A stretch of DNA of 56,084 bases. Origin: Rhizobacter sp. Root1221. GTDB lineage: Bacteria; Pseudomonadota; Gammaproteobacteria; Burkholderiales; Burkholderiaceae_C. The stretch is from contig NZ_LMDI01000031.1 in the NCBI RefSeq assembly GCF_001425785.1, positions 846-56,929 on the forward strand, in the 5' to 3' direction. Of the stretch, positions 48,902 through 56,084 are shown in pieces. The translations under genes and the position numbers were made by a program. Below the pieces are notes generated by a model, which was not told the DNA's origin, did not search any database, and saw only the letters and a list, made by a program, of their open reading frames with translations. Each line of letters starts with the position of its first letter. Within the stretch, counting starts at the first letter, position 1.

Positions 48902-50572
48902 CTAAAAATGGGAGAACCCCAGCGCCGCCCCTCCCCGACGGTGCCATTCGAGCATCGTCTCGTACACCGGCGCGAACGAGGCATTGCCCTCGTCCAGCGG
49001 CAGGCCTGACAGGCGGCGCAGCGCGAGTACCAGCGCGTGGCCGTCGGTGACCAACGGGTCGAGCCGCGGCGCGTTGGCGGCCCACAGCTGCGTGCAGGCT
49101 GCCGCAGCATGGCGGTCGCAGTAGGCGCGGGCATGACGGAACATCGCGGCCGAGGCCTTCATCGCGCCGGGCTGATCCCGCAAGGCAGCCACTTCGCGCC
49201 GCAATGCCGCGAGCGCCTCGGCCTCCTGCGCCAGCAGCGGCGCGGCCGACGCCGGCATGCCGGCCGGCGGCGGCGCGCCCACAACCAGGTCGGCGCCATG
49301 GTCGAACAGGGCCAACCGGCTCGCATCGAAAGCCGGCAGATTCGCCGACAGGTCGAAGAGCGAGGCTCGTCGCGGGTCCTCGCCGCCCTCGCCCGCCTTC
49401 AGCAGGAACGGCAGCTGCGCCGCAATCGACTGGAGGTTCACCGCCGCGCTGCCGTCGAACATGCCGATCAGCGCGTTGTCGCGCAGCACCTTCTGGAACA
49501 GGCCCTCCGGCCCCTGGCGCAGGAAATGGCGCGCGCCCATCACGCCAGCCAGTCGCCGCACCGCCTGCTCCAGCGTGGCCGGCACGAAATACTTGACCAC
49601 GGCCGACCAGCTGCTGAACTGCTCCGGCGCCACGTGCAGCCCACGCGCCGCCACGCGACCCACCGCGTCGCACACCAGCAGGTCGACAAACGATTCCACC
49701 AAGGCCAGGCGCACCGCCGGCAGCGTCAGCATCGAGCGGCCGTAGAGCTGGCGGCCTAGCGCGAAGTCGAGCGTGAGCTTCAGTGCCGACTGCGCCGAGC
49801 CCAGCGCCAGCGCGGCGCACAGCGTGCGGGTGACTTGCAGCGTCTTCAGTGCCAGGTCCAACCCGCCGCCGGCCGGACCGACCAACGCCGACTCGGGCAC
49901 CCGGGCCGCGCGCAGCGTGAAGCCGCTGATGTCGGCACCTCGGATGCCATGGGTGGCCAGCTTGGGCAACGGTGCGAAGCTGCCCGGGTCCAGCGCTCGC
50001 TTGTCGAGCAGGAAGAGGCCAAAGCCGCGCGGCCCGCCCTCGGGCCTGGTGCGGGCGAACACCAGCGCAGCGGTGCTGCGGCTGGCGTTGTTGATCAGCC
50101 ATTTGCGGCCGTCGATCACGAAGCCGCCATCGTCGGCAAGCCGGGCGTGCGTGTCGCTGGCCAGGATGTCGCTGCCGTGCGCCTCCTCGGTGAGGCCGAA
50201 GGCCACCGCGCCGCCGTCAAGCACCAGCCGGGCCAGCCGGCGCTGCTGGTCGTCGCTGCCGCCCAGCCATACCGGCGCCGAGCCGAGGAACACCGCTGCA
50301 TGGGCGATCGCGGCCGTGAGGTCGCGCTGCGCGACCACGCGGGTCAGCGCCAGCAGTTCCTCGAAAGAATGGAATTGCCCGCCGAGGCGGCGCGGCACGT
50401 AGTGGTGGTGCAGGCCCCAGGCGTCGAGCGCCGTGTACAGCGTCTGGGGAAAGGCCGCTTGCTCGTCGTCGTGCAGCGCGCGTTCGCGGCTGCCCGGCGC
50501 AGCGGGATCGCGCGGGTCGCCCAGCTGCTTGTCGAGCGAGGCGATCAACCTGGCGGAATGGGAGGTGATCAT
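48902..50572 (-). CDS. Acyl-CoA dehydrogenase-like flavoenzyme of the NRPS operon
   Basis: The 556-residue protein has the acyl-CoA dehydrogenase fold. A helical N-terminal domain is followed by the FAD-binding beta domain (AFGLTEEAHGSDILAS, WLINNASRSTAALVFARTRP, LATHGIRGADISGF). The C-terminal helical domain includes LGSAQSALKLTLDFALGRQL and FQKVLRDNALIGMFDGSAAV. A further C-terminal extension of about 150 residues makes it longer than the usual 380. Where standard enzymes have the catalytic Glu of YEGT, this one reads FDGS. Its ATG overlaps the exporter stop by four bases, so it belongs to the peptide synthetase operon. It may desaturate a carrier-bound acyl or aminoacyl group; the substrate is inference. 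Confidence 0.85.
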   Translation of the reverse strand: MITSHSARLIASLDKQLGDPRDPAAPGSRERALHDDEQAAFPQTLYTALDAWGLHHHYVPRRLGGQFHSFEELLALTRVVAQRDLTAAIAHAAVFLGSAPVWLGGSDDQQRRLARLVLDGGAVAFGLTEEAHGSDILASDTHARLADDGGFVIDGRKWLINNASRSTAALVFARTRPEGGPRGFGLFLLDKRALDPGSFAPLPKLATHGIRGADISGFTLRAARVPESALVGPAGGGLDLALKTLQVTRTLCAALALGSAQSALKLTLDFALGRQLYGRSMLTLPAVRLALVESFVDLLVCDAVGRVAARGLHVAPEQFSSWSAVVKYFVPATLEQAVRRLAGVMGARHFLRQGPEGLFQKVLRDNALIGMFDGSAAVNLQSIAAQLPFLLKAGEGGEDPRRASLFDLSANLPAFDASRLALFDHGADLVVGAPPPAGMPASAAPLLAQEAEALAALRREVAALRDQPGAMKASAAMFRHARAYCDRHAAAACTQLWAANAPRLDPLVTDGHALVLALRRLSGLPLDEGNASFAPVYETMLEWHRRGGAALGFSHF

Positions 50573-51852
50573 CGGGATGGGGAAGCGAGATGTGGCGAGC
50601 GCCAGGCCAGGCCCGAGGCCAGCACGGTGGCCAGGCCCAGCAGCAGGAACAGCAGTGCGATGCCGCGGCCCGGCCCGCTCCCGAGCAGGTTGCCGACGAG
50701 GCCGCCGCCAAGGTAGCCGTCGGCACGCATCAGCGGCTCGAACCACTGCTGGGCCACGACCCCGGCACTCAGGTAGGCCAGCAGCTGCGACAGCAGCGTG
50801 GCGGTCTTGCGCGCCGACAGCACCCGCCCTTGCAGCGCAGGCGCGACCGTGCCCTGCCAGATGGCGTCGTAGTAGGCACCGACGATCGCGAGGCTGAAGA
50901 AGTAGACGAAGGCCGAGGCCATCACCAGCGCGACCGACTCGGTGAGCGACACGCTGACCATCGCCAGCCCGGCCACCACCTGGTAGGCCACCACGCGCTG
51001 CACCAGCCGGTCGGCGCGGCGGCGCAGGCCGATCAGCAGGCAGCCGGCAACCATGCCCACGCCACCGGTGGAGAGGATGGTGCCCAGCACCGCCTTCGAC
51101 GAAAAGCCGAGGATCATCGGAATGGCCAGCACGGTGACCATGCCCATGAAGAAGGTGTTGGCGATGACAAACAGCGCCAGTGCCAGCAGCGCCGGGTGGG
51201 CCGCGATGTAGCGCCAGCCGGTCAGGAAGTCGGCCAGGCCGATGCCCGTGGCGGCCCGGGCCGACGAGGCCTCGTCGGCCGGCGCGCGAGGTAGCCTCAG
51301 CAGCGCGAGCACCAGCACCGCCGCGCCCAGCGCCGCGATGCAGAACACCAGAACGCCGCTCAGCTGCACCGCCTGCAGCAGCACGCCGCCCAGCAGCGGA
51401 GCCACCACCTGCGCGACCGAGAAGGCCAGTTGCACCAGGCTGTTGGCACGCGGCAGCTCGGGCTTGTCGACCAGCAGGGCCAGCGTGGCGCTGATCGCCG
51501 GCCATTGCAGCGCCGAGAAACCGGAGGCGACCAGCGTGAACAGGTAGACCTGCCACACCTGCAGAGTGCCCGAGGCGGCGACCGCGGCCAACGCCGCGCA
51601 GGCCAACGCAGCGCCCAGCGTGGTGCCCGCCAGCACCGCGCGCCGGCTCCAGCGGTCGGCCAGCACGCCGCCCAGCGGCGACAGCGCGATGGCCGGCAGG
51701 ATGGTCAGCAGGAACACAAGCGAGAACTGGCTGATCGAGCCACTGTGCTCGTAGACCCAGATCGCGATCACGAACTCCACCACCCGCAGCCCGACGAAGG
51801 CCAGCAACAGCGCCGTCGCCATCACCAGCAGGGTGCGCCAGCCGCGCGTCAT
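50569..51852 (-). CDS. MFS exporter of the NRPS operon
   Basis: The 427-residue protein has about twelve membrane segments. The family signature between helices 2 and 3 reads GGVLADRWSRRAVLAGTTLG, and a second copy of the loop motif appears as GLRRRADRLV. It resembles the drug and siderophore exporter branch of the major facilitator superfamily. Its ATG overlaps the synthetase stop by four bases and its stop overlaps the next ATG, so all three are translated together. It probably exports the peptide product. Confidence 0.9.
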   Translation of the reverse strand: MTRGWRTLLVMATALLLAFVGLRVVEFVIAIWVYEHSGSISQFSLVFLLTILPAIALSPLGGVLADRWSRRAVLAGTTLGAALACAALAAVAASGTLQVWQVYLFTLVASGFSALQWPAISATLALLVDKPELPRANSLVQLAFSVAQVVAPLLGGVLLQAVQLSGVLVFCIAALGAAVLVLALLRLPRAPADEASSARAATGIGLADFLTGWRYIAAHPALLALALFVIANTFFMGMVTVLAIPMILGFSSKAVLGTILSTGGVGMVAGCLLIGLRRRADRLVQRVVAYQVVAGLAMVSVSLTESVALVMASAFVYFFSLAIVGAYYDAIWQGTVAPALQGRVLSARKTATLLSQLLAYLSAGVVAQQWFEPLMRADGYLGGGLVGNLLGSGPGRGIALLFLLLGLATVLASGLAWRSPHLASPSR

Positions 51853-54800
51853 GCCTGCACCGCCGCGTGCCCGGACCGGTGCACAGCGCCCGTCCGGGCC
51901 AGCGCTTGCGACAAGGCCTGCGCCAGCTTCTGCACGTGCGGCCGCTGCATGATGGTCCAGTGGTCGCCCCCGATCACCTGCACCGCCAGCCGCCCGCGGG
52001 CGAACTCGGCCCAGCCGCAGGATGGGTCTTCGTGCCCGGCGGAGAAAAGGTGCAGCGGCGGCAGCTGCGCAGGTGGCCGGTAGCGCTCGCCGGCGGCGAT
52101 GAGGCGGCCCAGCGTGGCCAGGCGCGAACGGACCTCGGCCTCCTGCAGTTCGGCCGGCAGGTGCCCGGCTTGGCGGCAGCGCTGCAGGATGGCGCCCACG
52201 TCACCGAGCGCAGCCAGCGCCTGCTGCTCGCCGTCAGGCACGTCGGGCAGCACACCACGCAGGTACGTCATCAGCAGCCGCACTTCGTCCACGGTGCGCG
52301 GCGTGCGCAGGCCGGGTGCGCTCAGATGCGTGTCGATCAGGCCAAGGAATTCCACCGCCTCTCCCTGGCCCAGCAGCTGGTCGGCGATGGCGCAGGCCAG
52401 CATGCCACCGAACGACCAGCCGGCGAGGCGATAGGGACCCTGCGGCTGCAGCCGGCGGATGGTATTCACGTGCCGCGCTGCCAGCGCCTCCATCGACACC
52501 GGCTCGCCCAGGGCATCGAGATCCAGTGTCTGCAGGCCATGGACCGGGTGGCCGCCGTCGAGCAGGCGCGACAGCTCCAGGTAGGGCAAGGCCTCGCCGC
52601 TGACCTCGTGAGCCAGGAACAGCGGGCGGCCCTCGCCGCCGGTGCGCAATGGCACGGCGCCTTCATCAGCGCGGCCACACTGGCCCGACAGCACCGCATC
52701 GGCAAGGCCCTTGACGGTGGGCCGCGACATCAGCAGCGACAGCGACACGCCCAGTCCCAGCGCCTGCAGCCGGCTCATCAGCCGAACGGCCACCAGCGAA
52801 TGGCCGCCGAGGTCGAAGAAGCTGTCGTGCCGGCCCACCTGCTCGACGCCCAGCAGCTCCTGCCACAGCTGCGCGAGTTGCGCCTCCACCGCGCCCTGCG
52901 GCGGTTCATGGCGGCCGCGCAGCGCCTGGCCGGCAGCGGGCACCGGCAACTGCATGCGATCCAGCTTGCCGCTCGGCGTGAGCGGCAAGGCCTCCAGCAC
53001 CACGAAGGCCGCCGGCATCATGAATTCGGGCAGCGCCGCACGCAGGTGGCGGCGCAGGTCGTCCACATCGAGGGCCTCGCCGCCCCTGGGGACCACGTAG
53101 GCCGCCAGCCGGCGTTCGCCGACGGCCAGGTCGTCGCGGGGCACCACCGCCACCCGGCCCACCCGCGGATGCAACGCCAGCCGCGCCTCGATCTCGCCGG
53201 GTTCGATGCGGTTGCCGCGGATCTTGATCTGGTGGTCGGCGCGGCCCAGGTATTCGAGCCGGCCGTCCTCACCCCAGCGGCCCAGGTCGCCGGTCTTGTA
53301 GACCCGGGCATCGGCCGCAGCGCCGAACGGATGCGGCAGGAAGCGTTCGGCCGTCATGTCGGGCCGGTTCAGGTAGCCGCAGGTGACGCCGGCGCCGCCG
53401 ATGAAGATTTCGCCGACCGCGCCCAACGGCGCCGGCCGGCTTCGGTGGTCGAGCACATAGAGCTGGGTGTTGATCAGCGGAAAGCCCATCGACACATGGG
53501 TACCCTCGTGCTCGCGGCCCACGTGCCAGGTGGAGTCGGCGGAGGCCTCGGAGCAGCCGTAGATGTTGATGAAGTCGCAGCCTGGCAACGTGGCGCGCAG
53601 CTCGCGCAACAACTGCGGCGTGAGCGTTTCGCCGCCCAGCGTCCAGCTGTGCAGCCGCCGCAAGCGCTCGCCGATGCGCGGCAGGTCCAGCAGCGCGCGG
53701 GCCAGCGAGGGCACCGCGATCAGTCGTGAGACCCGCTCACGCTCGATCAGGCTGACCAGCGCCTGCGGGTCCTTGGCCACGAGCTCGGGCGCAATGACGA
53801 GCGGGCAGCCGTGCACCAGCGGACCCAAGGTCTCGTAAACCGAGTCGACGAAACCGATCGCAGTCTTCTGGCAGGCCACGTCGCCGGGGCGGAAGGCCGC
53901 GATCTGGCGCTGCGCCTGCAGGCGGTTGACGGCAGCCGAATGCGGCGAGATCACGCCCTTGGGCACGCCAGTGGAGCCCGAGGTATAGATCACATAGGCC
54001 AGGTGCCGCGCGTGCAGGCCGATGGCGGCGGGGTCGGGATTGCCAGGGTCGGCGCCTTCGTCGGCGGTGTCGATCGCGATCACCCGTGCCTCGGTCGGCG
54101 GCAGCCGGTCGCGCAGGTGGGCCTGCGTCAGCAACACCGGAGGCCGGGCATCGGCCAGCATGTACGACAGCCGCTCGGCCGGATAGGCCGGGTCCATTGG
54201 AAGGTAGGCCCCCCCCGCCTTCAGCGTGGCCAGCAGCCCCACGATCAACTCGGCGCTGCGGTCGGCGCACAGCGCGACGAAGCCGTCGGGGGCCACGCCG
54301 GCCTGGCGCAGCCGCAGCGCCAGCCGGTTGGCCATGGCGTTGAGCGCGCGGTAGCTGATGCGCCGCTCGCCGACCATCAGCGCAATGCCCTCGGGATGGC
54401 GCGCGGCCTGGGCCTCGAACAACCGGTGCACGAGCGCCTCGCCGGGCATCGCCTCGAGCGGGCCGTTGAAGCCGCGCAGCAGGAGCTCGCGCTCATCGGC
54501 GGGCAGCACGTCGATCGCGGCCAGCGGCGCGTCGGGCGCGGTCGCCAGCTGCTGCACCAGCGCCTGCAGCGCGGTCTCGAGGTAGGCGATCACGCGGCCC
54601 GCATCGACCATCACATCGGTCTGCGCGCCCAGCATGAAGCCGGTTCCGGTGTCGTCCACCGACAGCGTGACCGGGTAGCTGGTTTGCTCGCGCACCTCCA
54701 GCAGCTCGACGCCTTCGACCGTGGCGCCTTCGGCATCGCCACTGCCGTGGCGGTAGTTGAACAGTGCAGAGAACAGCGGTGAACCGCCGGCCAGGCCGCT

Positions 54801-56084
54801 GCAACGCTGCGCCAGCGCGAGCGGGGCCTGCTCGAAACGCAGCAGTTGCCCCAACTCGTCGCGCATGCCCTTCAGCGCCGCCGCCGTGGTGACTCCGTTC
54901 AGCCTCACCCGCAACGGCAAGGTGTTGATGAACAGGCCCACCGCGCGGTCGGCCCGCGCCGCGCCCTGCAGCCGGCCTGACAGCACGCTGCCGAACACCA
55001 CGTCGTCGCGGCCGCTGGTGCGGCCAACGACGAGGGCCCAGGCCAGGTGGAACAGCGCGGCCGGCGGCACGCCCATGCGGCGCGCCGCGGCGCGCACCTG
55101 GTCGTGCAGCGCAGCGGGCAGTGCGCGGCGGCTGCGGCGTACGCGGCGGCCGTCACCCTGCACGTCGCCCAGCCCGAACATCAGCGTCGGCTCGTCCACA
55201 TCGGCCAGCCGGTTGCGGAAGAAGGCCTCGGCCTCCGCCTCGCCGCGGCGGGCCAGCGCATGGGCGACGAAGCCGCGGTATGGCACCGGCGCTGGCAATG
55301 CGTGGCCGCGGCCCTGCAGGCAGGCCAGCACCTCCTCGCGCAGGATCTGCAACGACACGTGGTCGCTGGTCAGGTGATGCTGCAGCACCACCACGAACCA
55401 GCGCGCCGATCGAGGGTCGCGTGCGATGCGCAGGCGCAGCAGGGGCGCCCGGCGCACGTCGACGTGCAGGTGCCGGGTGGCCATTTCCTCGTCGAGTTGC
55501 GCGCGCAGGTCGCGCGACGGGTCGAGCTGGAATTCCTCGACGGGCAGCGTGGCCTGCTTCAGCACCACCTGCAACGGCGACGGCAGGCCTTCCCAGAAGA
55601 AGGCCGTGCGCAGGATGTCGTGGCGGTCGACCATCTGCTGGAACGCGGCGATCCAGGTGTCGAGCCGGTCACGGCCGTCCACCGCCACCAGCACGGGCGA
55701 CACGTAGGCATCGCCCCGCGGCTTCAGAAGGTGGTGGAACAGCAGGCCTTCCTGCAGCGGCGCGAGCGGATAGGCGTCCTGGATGTTGGCCGCGCCGCCG
55801 GGCACGGCCTCGGCAAGCAGGGCGAGCTGTGCGCTGGGGAGTGCCGGCAGTACCGCCGCCTGGTCGTCGGCCGGCAGCAGCGGCACCAGCCCGGCGGCCA
55901 GCGCCGACAGTGTCGACGCCTGGTAGATGCTGCGCGCATCACCGCGCCAGCCGGCCAGCCTCAGGCGCTCCATCATCTGCATGATCAGCAGCGAATGGCC
56001 GCCGAGGTCGAAGAAGTTGTCGTGGCGGCCCAGGCGTTCGACGCCCAGCAGCTCTTGCCAGATCCGCGCCAGCGTCTGCTCGAT
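51849..56084 (-). CDS. Non-ribosomal peptide synthetase, terminal module with thioesterase (5' end outside window)
   Basis: The frame is open to the window edge, and 1411 residues are visible. In order: end of a carrier protein (DNFFDLGGHSLL); a condensation domain (start APLQEGLLFHHLL, active site HHLTSDH); an adenylation domain with ISYRALNAMANRL, GGAYLPMDPAYP, YVIYTSGSTGVPKG, IYGCSEASADSTW, YKTGDLGRW, IKIRGNRIEPGEIE and TPSGKLDR; a carrier protein (DSFFDLGGHSLVAV); and a type I thioesterase (GWSFGG, final His in GGDHWTIM). So this protein adds the last residue and releases the peptide. The pocket residues read V-D-Y-A-T-G-I-A-D-K by hand alignment to PheA (final Lys from the family rule). 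The acidic residue is shifted one place from D235, as in beta-alanine-activating domains. The product is unknown. Confidence 0.95.
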   Translation of the reverse strand: MEQTLARIWQELLGVERLGRHDNFFDLGGHSLLIMQMMERLRLAGWRGDARSIYQASTLSALAAGLVPLLPADDQAAVLPALPSAQLALLAEAVPGGAANIQDAYPLAPLQEGLLFHHLLKPRGDAYVSPVLVAVDGRDRLDTWIAAFQQMVDRHDILRTAFFWEGLPSPLQVVLKQATLPVEEFQLDPSRDLRAQLDEEMATRHLHVDVRRAPLLRLRIARDPRSARWFVVVLQHHLTSDHVSLQILREEVLACLQGRGHALPAPVPYRGFVAHALARRGEAEAEAFFRNRLADVDEPTLMFGLGDVQGDGRRVRRSRRALPAALHDQVRAAARRMGVPPAALFHLAWALVVGRTSGRDDVVFGSVLSGRLQGAARADRAVGLFINTLPLRVRLNGVTTAAALKGMRDELGQLLRFEQAPLALAQRCSGLAGGSPLFSALFNYRHGSGDAEGATVEGVELLEVREQTSYPVTLSVDDTGTGFMLGAQTDVMVDAGRVIAYLETALQALVQQLATAPDAPLAAIDVLPADERELLLRGFNGPLEAMPGEALVHRLFEAQAARHPEGIALMVGERRISYRALNAMANRLALRLRQAGVAPDGFVALCADRSAELIVGLLATLKAGGAYLPMDPAYPAERLSYMLADARPPVLLTQAHLRDRLPPTEARVIAIDTADEGADPGNPDPAAIGLHARHLAYVIYTSGSTGVPKGVISPHSAAVNRLQAQRQIAAFRPGDVACQKTAIGFVDSVYETLGPLVHGCPLVIAPELVAKDPQALVSLIERERVSRLIAVPSLARALLDLPRIGERLRRLHSWTLGGETLTPQLLRELRATLPGCDFINIYGCSEASADSTWHVGREHEGTHVSMGFPLINTQLYVLDHRSRPAPLGAVGEIFIGGAGVTCGYLNRPDMTAERFLPHPFGAAADARVYKTGDLGRWGEDGRLEYLGRADHQIKIRGNRIEPGEIEARLALHPRVGRVAVVPRDDLAVGERRLAAYVVPRGGEALDVDDLRRHLRAALPEFMMPAAFVVLEALPLTPSGKLDRMQLPVPAAGQALRGRHEPPQGAVEAQLAQLWQELLGVEQVGRHDSFFDLGGHSLVAVRLMSRLQALGLGVSLSLLMSRPTVKGLADAVLSGQCGRADEGAVPLRTGGEGRPLFLAHEVSGEALPYLELSRLLDGGHPVHGLQTLDLDALGEPVSMEALAARHVNTIRRLQPQGPYRLAGWSFGGMLACAIADQLLGQGEAVEFLGLIDTHLSAPGLRTPRTVDEVRLLMTYLRGVLPDVPDGEQQALAALGDVGAILQRCRQAGHLPAELQEAEVRSRLATLGRLIAAGERYRPPAQLPPLHLFSAGHEDPSCGWAEFARGRLAVQVIGGDHWTIMQRPHVQKLAQALSQALARTGAVHRSGHAAVQA

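Noticed and set aside
51867-53729. Long plus-strand frames opposite the peptide synthetase
   Set aside because: They are shadows of a high-GC gene with clear domains on the other strand.
1-56084. tRNA, rRNA, CRISPR arrays, prophage genes or complete insertion sequences
   Set aside because: None were recognised. The only mobile-element-related gene is the RAYT at 13660-14532.

Overview
This 56 kb window is GC-rich, with strong third-position G/C bias. Long antisense open frames shadow almost every gene. The gene families (a DUF3297 protein, a KatE-type catalase, a LysM/YD-repeat giant protein, a non-ribosomal peptide synthetase with its exporter) suggest a betaproteobacterium of the order Burkholderiales, perhaps of the Rubrivivax/Leptothrix/Rhizobacter kind. 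That placement is inference; the window has no rRNA or other phylogenetic marker.

Layout. (1) 1-13361: the 3' part of a giant RTX/YD-repeat/LysM surface or secreted protein of at least 4170 residues. It has a lower-GC C-terminal module and is followed by a signal-peptide TPR protein that could be its immunity partner. (2) 13362-14532: short direct repeats and a REP-associated tyrosine transposase (RAYT). (3) 14609-37107: one compact minus-strand array, many of whose genes overlap by 1-4 bases. Read in transcription order it is fliQ, fliR, flhB, flhA, flgF, flgG, flgA, flgH, flgI, flgB, flgC, fliE, fliF, a short fliG, fliH, fliI, fliJ, a fliK-like gene, flgD, flgE, a short fliM, fliN, fliO, fliP, a FliA-like sigma factor, a TPR protein and a glycosyltransferase. 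(4) 37221-40676: a large-subunit catalase, a 71-residue protein and a hemerythrin, probably co-transcribed. (5) 40819-48767: a zinc-ribbon metallopeptidase, a collapsed pstS-like pseudogene, two hybrid histidine kinases, a single-domain response regulator and several small proteins. (6) 48902-56084: the end of a non-ribosomal peptide synthetase operon, with a terminal module and thioesterase, an MFS exporter and an acyl-CoA dehydrogenase-like enzyme.

The most interesting element is region 3. It encodes a full flagellar export gate, ATPase complex, MS ring, rod, P and L rings and hook. Within its boundaries there is no flagellin, filament cap, hook-filament junction protein, FlgJ, stator (MotA/MotB) or chemotaxis gene. 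The switch components are reduced in a matching way: the FliG-like protein ends before the torque-generating domain, the FliM-like protein lacks the N-terminal CheY-binding motif, and FlgH has no cysteine and so no lipobox. Together these suggest a second, divergent hook-basal body that may act as a non-rotating secretion structure rather than a swimming flagellum. It appears to carry its own sigma factor and a TPR/glycosyltransferase pair. The missing parts could be elsewhere in the genome, so this remains a hypothesis.

Other points of note are the polymorphic-toxin-like architecture at the left end, an adenylation domain whose binding-pocket residues resemble those of beta-alanine-activating domains, and a promoter-like 19-base motif shared by fliQ and the pstS remnant.
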